DNA of 64,000 bases from Kappaphycus alvarezii (lineage: Eukaryota; Rhodophyta; Florideophyceae; Gigartinales; Solieriaceae). The stretch covers positions 930,001 to 994,000 of the forward strand of contig NADL03000459.1 in NCBI GenBank assembly GCA_002205965.3, in the 5' to 3' direction. Of this stretch, positions 31,106-41,272 are shown piece after piece. Below the pieces are notes generated by a model. It had not been told where the DNA came from, made no database searches, and was given only the letters and a program-made list of their open reading frames with translations. Position numbers and translations under genes: made by a program. Each line of letters begins with the position of its first letter. Position 1 is the first letter of the stretch.

Positions 31106-32256
31106 ACGGATGATTGGGATTGGTGCGTGTGGGGAGACTGGCATGCTGCAGGATAACTTCTAAAATCTACTGACTGGTTGCAGAGTGGCGAGGTTCGTTT
31201 GGAGGACGTCGAATTGCGCATTTATGCGCTCGTAGAAACGTGAAGAGTTCACTCCCAACGCAAATGTAAAGGTCGCCATCGCTACTTCCTCCGTGATCCG
31301 TACACAGATGTAGATCGAAGAGTTTTGACATTGCATTATTTGTATCGCTATTCGGGTGCTGTGTGGGGAGTTCCCTGCCACTCTCGCTACCAGCATTCTC
31401 GATGCTGCCCCTGCACGCAAGCGGACAGCAACATGCACCACTGCGCCGTCTTCGCCTCTTTGCAGCAAACTTTTTCGCGGCGATTTGTCTTTTCTTCTTG
31501 TTAGCCCGATCGCTTCTTCGCGACTTTTTGGGCCACGTCACGGTAACCCCTTCCACAACGACCTCGGGTCCATAGCCCGTCACGTCACAATTGTTTTGCC
31601 GTTTACGCTTGCCCCCGCCATGGCATCGACGAAAGCCGCCGCAGGCGCCGCTGCCAAGGTCCACCGACGCAAGGTCCACGAGCTTGCTTGAGCGCACGTT
31701 CTCCCGCCGCCTGGTACTTACTTCCAACCCTTCGCTTTCGATTCTGCGGGTGCGGCAGACCCGGCCACCATTTTGTTTTTGCAAAAGTACAGAATATACA
31801 ATGCATTGCGGCCCGATGCCGCACCTGCGCTGCTACGATTCGCTCTCATCTGCCCTGGAAAGACGTAAAACTCCATGGCATCTAGTGGCCAACCCTGCAA
31901 AACTCACCGCACACTACACCGCGTACTCACACCCGCAACAAAAAGGGTTCGAATCTCGCACAAGCTCGATCGCCTCTGAGTTTTTAAGGCTGTTTTCCTG
32001 CCGGGTTTGTTTGCTAATGTCACAGACTCGATCGCCCTTCATGCTCTAGGCAGCAACGGTACCTCTACAGCATGGCAACTTAACACGCAACCTCAAATTC
32101 ACCACACTCTCAGCACACGTGAAGTTCATGGCCCACGAGGGCTCCTTACCGGTAGTACCAGCGAAGCGTTTGACCCATCGGCGCCTCGGTTCTGCTTAGT
32201 GATTATCGGTAGCGACCGCGACCGTATCGCGAGCGCTACGGATTGTGTGACCAGTG
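31106..32256. other. Intergenic, no convincing gene
   Basis: Contains a 23-codon frame at 31620-31691 with a strong start context (GCCATGGC) and basic Ala/Lys-rich product, and a 205-codon minus-strand frame (31167-31784) that is Arg/Lys-rich without motifs; neither is supported. The gypsy element begins at 32257 after the target copy CAGTG (32252-32256). Confidence 0.4.
32252..32256. repeat. Target-site duplication (left) of the gypsy element
   Basis: CAGTG, identical to 38874-38878. Confidence 0.9.
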
Positions 32257-32493
32257 TGTCGCGCGATTTTTGTGTCGCGCGATGGTCAGGGTCGCTAGTT
32301 GATTGGCCCGGTGTGCTCGTACAGTGTACAGTAGTAATGTACACTGTACTTGCACATTCATGAGTAGAAACCCCGGACCGGCCGCCGCTATAAGATGACG
32401 CTAGGGCTGTCGGAGTCCGGGGGAACGGGAGGTAGGTTCCGCTTGGCCGAAAAAAAGCAGAGAGAGACAGAGTAAACAGAGACAAGCATTACA
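32257..32493 (+). repeat. 5' LTR of gypsy element (237 bp)
   Basis: Starts TGTCGCGCGATTTTTG, ends CATTACA. Includes a U3 hairpin (arms 32319-32330 and 32338-32349, 12 bp perfect, 7-nt loop) and TATAAG at 32389-32394. Confidence 0.95.
32389..32394 (+). promoter_or_regulatory. TATA-like element in the gypsy 5' LTR
   Basis: TATAAG, conserved in the 3' LTR at 38769-38774 and placed about 100 bp from the LTR end, where a core promoter is expected. Confidence 0.5.
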
Positions 32494-32508
32494 TGGTACC
32501 GCATCCAA
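32494..32508 (+). other. Putative primer-binding site of gypsy element
   Basis: TGGTACCGCATCCAA starts directly after the LTR. TGG would pair with tRNA CCA. The tRNA cannot be named from this sequence alone. An ATG at 32493 overlaps it but is unlikely to be the gag start. Confidence 0.55.
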
Positions 32509-32516
32509 GGTTGACT

Positions 32517-33347
32517 ATGGACATGAACGATTCCCTTAGACCCCACGTTTCCTTCAACGGTTCCCCTTCTTCCGACGTCGCGCGCTTCCTTTTCGCGTAC
32601 GAGAATGTAGTCATGCGCGGAAAAAACGACGAGGAAAAGGCGCTCCAGATCCTTTGCCACCTCGAAGGCGCGGCGTTTGAGCGATACTACGAGGCTTTCG
32701 CGAGAGACGGAGCATTGGTGGAGGAGGCGAAGGACTATTCGATCGTTAAGGCAAAGCTCATTGAGGAGTTTGGGAAGACCCCGAAGCCGGAAGAAGAACT
32801 GCAGAAGGCTATAAACGCTAGGTTGGACCCGAAGGATGTAATGGGCTCCCTAGCGCAGTTGGAAGCTCTATACAAGAGAGTGGGATTCAACGATACAGCC
32901 TCCTTCGGCCTGCTTCGGAAAGCAGTGGCAGAAGATCAAGACATGGCGCAGTTCGTAATGTTTAGAGCCCCTTCGGACTACAAGAGGCTCAAGAAGGCAA
33001 TCACGGACTTCGTGAGTGGAAAGAAGACGTTCTACGGGGAAGGAAGTCAAGTATCATCGTCGAGTGAAGCGCCGAAGAAGATCCTCCAGAGGCCGGATGC
33101 TCGTAGTTCTCAGCATCTGGAAAATAAGGTGGAGAAGTTGGCCGACCAATTCGCTGAACTATCGTTGCTCGTGAGGAAGCAATTCGACGGAACGACGCCG
33201 CCAATGAAGACGGATGCGGATTATTTTTGCAGCTATTGCAACCAAAAGGGCCACGGAGCGAGCCGTTGTCCGCATAATCCGCATCGAGATACGCGCTGTA
33301 CAATTTGTGGGAGAAAAGGACATTCGGAAGGAACATGCTGGTCTTAG
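32517..33347 (+). CDS. Gypsy gag with two zinc knuckles
   Basis: Start chosen at MDMNDSLRP (32517) rather than the ATG inside the primer site. A helical capsid-like domain occupies residues 10-180 (PHVSFNGSPSSDVARFLFAY, GDYSIVKAKLIEEFG-like). Two CCHC knuckles close the protein: FCSYCNQKGHGASRCPHNP and CTICGRKGHSEGTCW. It binds and packages element RNA. It ends at TAG 33345-33347; beyond the stop the same frame stays open through to pol. Confidence 0.85.
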   Translation: MDMNDSLRPHVSFNGSPSSDVARFLFAYENVVMRGKNDEEKALQILCHLEGAAFERYYEAFARDGALVEEAKDYSIVKAKLIEEFGKTPKPEEELQKAINARLDPKDVMGSLAQLEALYKRVGFNDTASFGLLRKAVAEDQDMAQFVMFRAPSDYKRLKKAITDFVSGKKTFYGEGSQVSSSSEAPKKILQRPDARSSQHLENKVEKLADQFAELSLLVRKQFDGTTPPMKTDADYFCSYCNQKGHGASRCPHNPHRDTRCTICGRKGHSEGTCWS

Positions 33348-35222
33348 AACCCTCGTGGTGATGATCAGCGGGGAGGAGTTGCTAGGGCCCGGTATGAGTC
33401 TGGAGAAGAATTGAAAATGAAGAAACCGAAGGGCAAGGGCAAGGTCGCCGTTGTTCAGGAATCTCGCAAAAAGGACGTGGTTGCCGCTGCGAAGAGAAGT
33501 GCGGACGGGCAGGCCCTCCCGAAACAGCGGAGGGAAAACTTGATGGATCTTGATACCATCTTGAGCACGGCCCCTGCTAATCGTCCGCCGATGATGGTTC
33601 CTGTCCCAAAGAAAAAGACTAAGAGAGGAAATCGCAAGTCGAAGAAGAAATCAGGTGGACTTCAGGATCATGTATGGAAGTATAACGTGATCGCTGAACT
33701 GGCTTCCGCTGCCACAGGAATGAACTTCGGGCAACTGTTGCGCGGGGATGCCGAGGAGGCCAGAAAGGTTTTAAGGAGATTGTTATCCAAGAGATTACCG
33801 GTTACACAGGCGTCGATGGTCAACTCTTCAGGAGGTCCACGCCGACTCAAGGTAGTAGCCGTGAAGTTGTATGGAAAGGAGACTCATGCCCTTTTGGACA
33901 CGGGTGCAGTTCCTAACCTGATCTCTTGGGACCTCTGCAAAAGGCTTGCCCTCACCCCGACGGAAATCGATCGTCAGGTGACAGTAGCAGACGGAACTGT
34001 CGCCGAGGTTCTTGGTTGTCTCAAGGGAGTGCCGGTGTCTTATGGGTCGATGGCTGTGCACCTTGAGTTCCTGGTTGTCAAAAATGCCCCGTTTGACGTT
34101 ATTGTTGGAAGCCCGACTTTGGAAGCACTCCAGACGCGCATCGATTATGCACTCCAACAGGTCACTTTGGTTATTGGAGATGAAGAGGTTGGGTTGCCAT
34201 TCGTCAACGAGCCGTCAAGAATCAACGGGGCTCCGACGGATAGTGAGGAGTTCACGTCCCCCAAAGGTTCAGATGATGAGGAATCCCTCCACCCTTTCTC
34301 GTCGTCTAGCGAAAGCGATGGTGGATCGGATACCGTACAAGACCTGGTCTTAGCCATCATTTATAAGGAACCATACGAGCCTGATCTACCTCACTCGACG
34401 AAGACTGAAGTTAAGAAGGAGGTAAAAGAGGAGGTGGACCGCTCGGCTCTATTGGCCTCGAAGCTGGACCACCTCGAAGATACGAATCAGAAGGAGCTGG
34501 CGAGAGCTCTCAAGGAAACGGATGTCATAGCTTGGGACATTCACGACCTGGAGTCTGCTAATGTGCCGGTGGTACATTCTTTCGAGTTGACGGACGAGAA
34601 GCCGATACATTCGAAGGCCCACCGAATGCCGCCGAGGCATAACGAGGTCGTAAGGAAAGAAGTGAAGGAATTATTGGAAGCGGGAATCATTACGCCGTCA
34701 AGGTCCGCCTGGTCCTTTCCGGTCGTGATAGCCACGAAGAAAGACGGAAGGCCCCGTTTCTGCGTCGATTACTGTCAGTTGAATAGGGTGATGAAGCCTG
34801 GTCGCTGGCCGCTGCCGAAGATAGAAGAAGTCTTCGATGAACTCTCTGGTGCAGAGTTCTTCACAACATTGGACCTTTACACAGGGTACTGGCAGGTTAG
34901 GTTGTCTGAGGCTTGCAAGGAAAAAACGACCTTCGTCTCTCGATATGGAACGTACAAGTTCGAGGTAATGCCGTTCGGGCTCATGAATGCTCCAGCGACA
35001 TTTCAAAGGATGATGGATGATGTCCTTCGCGAGTTGACGTTCGCCATGGTTTATGTGGACGACGTTGTCATCTTCTCGAAGACATTGGAGGAACACATAG
35101 CTCATTGCTTGGAAGTGTTCAGGAGGATAAAAGAATCGAAACTGAAATTGAAGGTTACCAAGTGCAGCTTTGCTCAATCAGAGGTGAAGTTGCTTGGTCA
35201 CATCGTTATTCAAGTGGTGTGA
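33348..35222 (+). pseudogene. Gypsy pol: protease and reverse transcriptase (frame broken at the end)
   Basis: In frame with gag after a single TAG. Protease: LYGKETHALLDTGAVPNLIS (D-T-G-A) at about 33870-33930. RT: RFCVDYCQLNRVMKPGRWPLPKIEEVFDEL, FFTTLDLYTGYWQV, SRYGTYKFEVMPFGLMNAPATFQRMMD and the catalytic FAMVYVDDVVIFS at about 35040-35080. The frame ends at TGA 35220-35222 because of a -1 change at about 35190-35215; the next frame continues SGVKVDPDKI. Confidence 0.9.
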
Positions 35223-36756
35223 AGGTGGATCCCGACAAGATCAAAGATATTTCAGAAGCTCCGGTGCCGAAAAACGTGACCGAACTCAGGAGTTTTCTGG
35301 GACTCGCGGGGTACTACCGACGGTTCATAAGGGTGTTTGCCGACAGCTCAGCAGTGTTGCACGCGGCGACGTCTGTTAAGAAGGCTTTCGCGTGGACTAC
35401 GGAGATGCAAGAGGCCTTCGAATACTTGAAGGGGAAACTGACTACCCCTCCAGTATTGGCGTTTACGGATTTCAATTCTCCTTTTCTAGTGGAAACAGAC
35501 GCATCTTCGCCAGCCCTTGGGGTTGTTCTCTCGCAGAAGAAGAGGACGGGAAAATACATCCCATTCAGTTTGCTTCTAGAACGATGACGGAGCAGGAGCG
35601 CCGCTACTCCACGAGTGAACGGGAAGCACTCGCCGTGGTTTTCGCTCTTAAGAAGTTTCGAGTGTACCTCCTGTCTAACAAGCCCTTCGTTGTTTATACA
35701 GACCATCAAGCCCTTCAAACGGCGTTCAAGAAGAAAGATATTCACGGGCGGTTGGCAAGGTGGATGGATTTGATGGCGGAATACGACTTCGAGATCAAGT
35801 ATCGTCCGGGACTGGCGAATGGGGCAGCCGATTATCTCTCGAGAAGACTTAACAAGAAGGAAGAAAGAAGAAACGGGGAACACATAACAGAAGGATTGAT
35901 GGCGACAGTGGATTGGGCAGACCCAAAGTTGTACGGTTTGGAACCACATTTGCTAGATGTGGCACGGTTCCTAGCCGGAGAAATGGTTCAAGAATCCGAC
36001 CCGAAGAAGAAGGTCGCAGTCAGACGGAGCGCAAAAAGTTTCATGCTCTGGAATGACACCCTCTTTCGCCGTGAGAAGAACGGGCTCCGTGTCGTGCCTC
36101 CGATCGATCAACGCTCGGAGATAATGGCCACCTTTCACGATAATATTGGCCACTGGGACGTCGCGTCGACAAGGAAGTTCGTTAGGGACCGCTTCTGGTG
36201 GCCTGGGGTGTACCGTGATGTCACTGAGTATGTACAAGGCTGTGATGGGTGTCAGCATGCGAGAAGGTTGCCGATGTATCACTCGAGTTTGAGAGCTCCC
36301 GTTACTGGACTCTTTGAGACCTTCTCGATGGACTTTGCTGGACCCTACAAGCCTTCGAAGAATGGGAAAAGATTTATTCTGATCGCTGTGGAACATATGA
36401 CAGGGTGGCCCATAGCGTGGGCCACGACAGATTCTACGGCTGATACGGTGTTGAGGTTCATCGAGGAAGAGATAATATCACCGTTCGGGCCGCCTAGGAG
36501 AATTGTCTCGGATAATGCGACTGCGTTCATGGCGGGATCAGTACAAGAGTACATGAAAGAGAGGGGAGTCGAGTGGAAGGCGGTGCTTGCTTACGCGCCG
36601 ATGGCAAACGGTCGCGCGGAGCGGATGGTGGGAACTATCAAGCACGCGATCAAAAGGTCTGTCGTTTGCGGTGGGGTAGACTGGGCAGAAGCCCTCCCCA
36701 AAGTCTTATACGGTTACCGCAGACGCGACCGAGGCGACGCCTCTTCTCCTTTTTGA
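35204..36756 (+). pseudogene. Gypsy pol: RNase H and integrase (two frames)
   Basis: 35204-35587 continues from RT: KNVTELRSFLGLAGYYRRFI and RNase H TDASSPALGVVLSQK. Another -1 change near 35530-35550 leads into the frame ending 36756: RRYSTSEREALAVVFALKKF, VYTDHQALQTAF, RPGLANGAADYLSR. Integrase: zinc-binding H...H...CDGCQHAR (HHCC), then SMDFAGPY (D), IVSDNATAF (D), and NGRAERMVG (E), so the full DDE triad is present. A TGA at 36754-36756 falls in SPF-stop-LMYG, where SPFELMYG-type sequence is expected. Confidence 0.9.
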
Positions 36757-37146
36757 CTGATGTATGGAATTAATCCGAGGATGATGGCCAGCGATTCGGT
36801 AGCATTTCTCAGTGACGCCGGCCCCCATCATCGGCTTATAGAGACCTTAGCCGATTCGAGAACGCGGGCTGGCGTGGTGGAGAAGACCAGCGAACCCCGC
36901 AAGACCAAGGGAAAAGTCAGGAAGTTCGAAGTTGGGGAGGAGGTGTTGGTAGCTTACGGTGCGGCCTTCAATAAGGGGCGCAACTGGCCGGCCTTCGACT
37001 CGTGTTTCTATGGGCCGGGCAGGGTGACGAAGGCGAACCACCCTCGCTACGAGTTACTTTCCTCCACCGGCCGCGTTACGAGGAAGGCAATTCACGCGCG
37101 CCGGATTGTCCCGTATCAGAAGAGATCGACCCGTTTATTTAATTAA
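36757..37146 (+). pseudogene. Gypsy integrase C-terminus
   Basis: Same frame as the integrase after the TGA: LMYGINPRM, then a basic region (KTKGKVRKFEVGEEVLVAYG) and FYGPGRVTKANHPRYELLSSTGRV, a GPY/F-like module. No chromodomain signature is obvious. Ends at TAA 37144-37146. Confidence 0.75.
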
Positions 37147-38588
37147 GGAAGAGCAAGAAATCCGAGGACACGAGAGAAGAAGAAGCAAGAATCGAGTAGA
37201 TTGAAGTGCGATGAAAGCGAAGAATGCATGATAGAAGGCTAAGTAACGAAGAAGCACACAGAGAAACCGTAAAAATGGCGGGTGAAGTCTTGACTCCTTA
37301 GTAACTAGGGAGTGGCGCTGCCTCCTTGGTTTTCCCTCATCTTCCGCTCACGCTTCCAGACGGACAAGAAGTTGCGACCAGGAAGCCGCTTCTTGCGCTC
37401 TCCTGCAGTCGCGAGCACCGCCTTCCGGGCCCCTAAAACGGAAATCAATGAAAAATTTCCCCTGGCAACAAGCACTCAGAGGCGCCGGGAACGATTGGAA
37501 TAGAAACTAATCCGAGAGACATCGGGAGAGGAACTGACAGGCTTCCATGCCGTGCAGGCAAAAGTTGAAACGGGAAACGAAATCGTGAAACTCTTGAACG
37601 GGAGTGGAATTACGGAGTCTAGCAACGTGGGCAGCAAAGCGGCGGAAGAACTGTTCGACTTCGTGCCCGAGGGCACCATGGATGTCGATGCCGACTGAAA
37701 TGAGCAGGATATCGGAAGAACGGCAAACTTCCCCGTAGGGAGAATGTTTTCAACGGTCGAAGAGGCTGCTGCAGCGGCTCCGTATGGGTTGCCCCGTTGG
37801 ATTCGGGACTAGACGACATAATGGGCGACAGTAACCTCCCAGGATGAATTGCCGTGGTCGAGGCCGTAAGCTCCTGGAATGTAAACGTCAACACGAAGAA
37901 ACGAAGACGAAGGAGCAGAGGTAGAGCTAGATGCAAGGGGGTGTTCGAGTAGAGCAGTAATGCTGACGTCCCTACAAAAGCGGTACAAAGCATTGCGGAG
38001 GACATTGTGACTTCGGATCTGACCGTCTTCGTATTTGCTAGTCAAAGCGTGCTTACCATCGAGAACGAGACACGGGGCCATTTCATTAGAGTGCCTTGAG
38101 CAGACGGGACAGCGTGTGTTGCCAGAAGAGAGAGATATTCCGAGACGAAGCGATGTAGCAGCAAAACAGAATGGAGTGAGGAGGTGCGTACCTTGGTAGG
38201 GTTGGGGGAGAGAGGAGAACACATTGAACCTCAAATTGTTTCTAGGCCGTCGAAAGATTGAAACAGGAAAACGGGTTGACAGAGTCTGGAGGATTGGGAC
38301 CTCCGGGCGTATACGGGCTGTTTGTCAGCACTTCGGTCGTTCGCCCGGAGAACGGTTGCACGTCGGGCGTATACTAGCCGTTTGTCGGCACCTCAGTTGT
38401 TCGCCCGACGGAAATTGGAAGGTTGGTTAGGCTGAGAAGTTGAGAGGGAGCTGGGGTTGGTGGTGAAGGTCGTGGTTGGTGAGCCGTGCAGGGAGAGCGA
38501 TGATGCGGGGGGCCCTGGGTGAGAGGGAAGCTGAGCTGGAAGTCCGTTATTATCTTGTGGCGCCCGTGGCCACAATCAGTGGGGGGCG
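37147..38588. other. Non-coding 3' region inside the gypsy element
   Basis: About 1.4 kb between pol and the right LTR. No frame with a known motif; minus-strand frames here (for example 37619-38005) look like shadows. It includes a duplicated segment at 38304-38410. A short purine tract (AGTGGGGGGC) precedes the LTR at 38579-38588. Confidence 0.5.
38304..38410. repeat. Tandem copy of a 44-bp segment at 60-bp spacing
   Basis: Segments starting CGGGCGTATAC at 38304 and 38364 run about 44 bp each and match with a few substitutions. Each starts with CGGGCG and ends with CGCCCG, so each could fold on itself. Confidence 0.6.
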
Positions 38589-38873
38589 TGTCGCGCGATT
38601 TTTGTTTCGCGCGATGGTCAGGGTCGCTAGTTGATTGGCCCGGTGTGCTCGTACAGTATACAGTACTGCTGTACACTGTACGAGCGGGAAGTGGGCTCGT
38701 ACAGTGTACAGTAGTAGTGTACACTGTACTTGCACATTCATGAGTAGAAACCCCGGACCGGCCGCCCCTATAAGATGACGCTAGGGCTGTCGGAGTCCGG
38801 GGGAACGGGAGGTAGGTTCCGCTTGGCCGAAAAAAAGCAGAGAGAGACAGAGTAAACAGAAACAAGCATTACA
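38589..38873 (+). repeat. 3' LTR of gypsy element (285 bp)
   Basis: Carries a 48-bp extra segment relative to the left LTR, making two hairpins: arms 38648-38662 / 38670-38684 (14 of 15 bp) and 38699-38710 / 38718-38729 (12 bp perfect). Followed directly by CAGTG (38874-38878). Confidence 0.95.
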
Positions 38874-38878
38874 CAGTG
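38874..38878. repeat. Target-site duplication (right) of the gypsy element
   Basis: CAGTG, identical to 32252-32256. Confidence 0.9.
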
Positions 38879-39292
38879 CATACCTTCCAGTCAGACCATG
38901 ACTACTAACTGTAAGCGATGAACACTCAGGAAACGCACTTAGGTTGTGGGTCATGGTCAGTCCCTTTCCACCCTCCTCCCCCCCTGCCACTCCCCGCCCC
39001 GCCCCTCGACACACACCCGACCTCACACTTCGGTCCCGGGCTCTTCCCCGTCGGCGTCAAAACGCCGATGCCCCGCAACCGAAGAAGCCTAGGCGTCGGA
39101 GTTCCTCATGGTGCCCAACGCACCACAGGCGCCCACCGCTGTTCTACCTCCCACCGTCGCCTCCGTGGCAACGATGGGTAAGGAGTCCGCATCGCACGAT
39201 CCCATGCAGCCGTTGATGGCTGGCATACAAGGTGTGGAGGAGCCCCACCATCAGCCAAGAGGTCAGTCGGCCTAACTCCGCCCCTCCCCACC

Positions 39293-39697
39293 ATGGATTC
39301 GGTCCACCCCATGGAATCGGACCCCCCGCCGCATGATACATCGGCGTCATTCCCCTTGCCCACTCCCCTGGAAATCCTCTCAACACCCTACCGCGACACG
39401 GATATCTTCCAAGATATTCCCGCTCCCCACCTCACCCAATTTATCCTGCTGTTTATCAAGTTGGTGAAAGCTGCGGCGAATGCTCGTGGGGAAGACACCA
39501 CTCAACGAGCATTCCTTTACCTCCACATGCTGCCCACGGCTGTCCTCCGTCGCTGTCTTCGGGGAGAGCGCGGATGGCGGGACCCCAAAAGCCAACGGAT
39601 CGCCCTCCGAAAACGCCTCCGTCGTGCGCACACGGGCTCGCAGTGGGGAGCACTCTGGGCCGAATCTCTCGCAGCTCATCAAGCTCGGCTTGAATAG
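39293..39697 (+). pseudogene. Non-LTR 2 N-terminal domain
   Basis: Helical region with LTQFILLFIKLVKAAANARG, FLYLHMLPTAVLRRC and HTGSQWGALWAESL, aligning by eye with 19230-19530 of element 1. Ends at an in-frame TAG; the frame continues W-E-G-N-T into the RT. A Gln codon (CAG) there would fit. Confidence 0.6.
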
Positions 39698-41272
39698 TGG
39701 GAAGGAAACACGCTGTATGCCCCAACAGTCCCCGGCGACATCGGGCGCGCCCGTCGTGCAGAGGCCCTTTGCGCTGATGCGCGATATGGTAAGGCCATGG
39801 GCGCCCTCCACAATGGCCCGCTCGCCGACGTCTACGACCCGGCGACGATTCAGCGGCTCCGGAATCTGCCCCCGTCCCCGACGCGCCCTGTCTCGCCGCT
39901 CCCGGAAGGACGACTCCCGCCGCCCCCGTGCATCACCGAGGCTGCTGTGGAACACGCTGCCCGCGGCGTCCCGCGGGACACCACCGCCGGACCCGAACGA
40001 ACGCCGTCCCGCTGGTTCCACCTCCTGGTTAAGACTTGCGTCAGTCCTGAAGCCGGCATGACCGGTCTGAGTGTCCTGACACAGCTCGTTTCCCGGCTCG
40101 CACGGGGGGAACTCCCGGACGCTGTGCTCCCCCTCGTTGCAGCGGCGACGCCCCTCCCGCTTCAGCCGACTCCCGACAAGGTCCGCCCGATCGCCATCGG
40201 GTCTGTGCTTCGCAGGATAGTGACAAAGGCACTGCTCCCGGCCGCAATAGCCGATTCACACTCGGTTATGTCGCCGCATCAGACGGCCAACGGTGTTAAA
40301 GCCGGGTTGGACTCTACAGTCCACGACACTCGCACGACACTACGCCGCTTCTCCGCCACCCCGAACGTCGCCACGGTCCTCATAGACGCCAACAACGCCT
40401 TTAACCGCGTTTATCGGCAGTCTATGCTGGACCACCTACCAATGCTCGCCCCCTCGCTAGCGTGCTTCGCAAACATGATCTACGGCCGAATGCAACCGCC
40501 ATTGCTTGTTCCGAACCGGGATCGCACCGTCATACCAAGTGCCCAGGGCACCCAACAGGGTGACCCGGCCAGCATGTTGTTGTTCTCGCTAACGATCCAA
40601 CCCCTCATCCGTCGGGTTGCTGAGATCCCCAACATTGCTCTCTGCCAATGGTACGCCGATGACGGCACGATCGTCGGGAACCTTGGCGCCATCCGTCAGG
40701 CGCTCAGGCCCCTTGCCCGAGATGGTCCCACGATTGGCTTCCATGTCAATCCACGAAAGACACGCATGTATTGGCCTCACGTCTTGCCGCCGGATCGAGC
40801 AGCCCTCTTAGCGGAATTCCCTCTCGCAGAATGCTCGCGGGACGGCTTTCCGCTTCTAGGGGCCCCCATTGGGAACAAAACGTTCACGGAGAGTTTTCTC
40901 CGGTCCAAGATTGCTCAGTGCCGCCGCACCCTGGACCGCCTCCTTCTGGTCCGTGACGCCCGCGCCCGGTTCCACATGCACCGGATCTGTGCCTCTGCAT
41001 GCCTCCTATCGCATGGACTCAAGCTCTCAGATCCGCGCTTAGCCAAGTCCGCCGCAGAAGAATTTGATGATCTACAACGGTCATCGTATGAAAAGTTACA
41101 CGGCATAGCTCTCACGGACCGAGCCTGGGACCAAGTCTGCCTCCCCATGCACCTCGGAGGTCAGGGCTTCGAAAGCATCGCCTCGTGCCTCCACGGCGCT
41201 GCCGCCGCCAGCATCATTGATGCTGCGCCCGCACGGCAGCGGACTTCCGCATACGCCACGCCGCGTGCTTGA
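39698..41272 (+). pseudogene. Non-LTR 2 reverse transcriptase
   Basis: About 525 codons without internal stop. Motifs: AGPERTPSRWFHLLV, TPLPLQPTPDKVRPIAIGSVLRRIVTK, TVLIDANNAFNRVYR (D), PSAQGTQQGDPASMLLFSLTIQP (Q-G-D), CQWYADDGTIVG (catalytic Y-A-D-D), GFHVNPRKTRMYWP, and the thumb with LLSHGLKLSDPRL and PMHLGGQGFESI. All RT blocks and catalytic Asp residues are intact; only flanking stops break the protein. Confidence 0.9.

Larger units (their letters stand above)
32257..38873 (+). mobile_element. Ty3/gypsy LTR retrotransposon, structurally complete
   Basis: Ends are TGTCGCGCG...CATTACA, with LTRs of 237 bp (left) and 285 bp (right) and a perfect 5-bp duplication CAGTG. Apart from a 48-bp hairpin-bearing insertion in the right LTR, the LTRs differ at about four positions, so insertion is recent relative to the other elements. 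Coding order is gag, protease, RT, RNase H, integrase, which defines Ty3/gypsy. The gag-pol frame is interrupted by one TAG, two -1 frame changes and one TGA, so this copy is probably not autonomous. About 1.4 kb of non-coding DNA separates pol from the right LTR. Confidence 0.95.

Noticed and set aside
31620-31691. A 23-codon frame with strong start context, similar to the start of uL29 (KVHELR-like)
   Set aside because: Stops after 23 codons with no plausible splice donor; similarity is too short to support a ribosomal gene.
31167-31784. A 205-codon Arg/Lys-rich minus-strand frame
   Set aside because: No domain, no homology signal I recognise, GC-rich spacer. Kept only as a note.
31941-31965. 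tRNA T-arm-like GGTTCGAATC
   Set aside because: Flanking bases do not form a five-base stem and there is no anticodon arm or acceptor stem around it.
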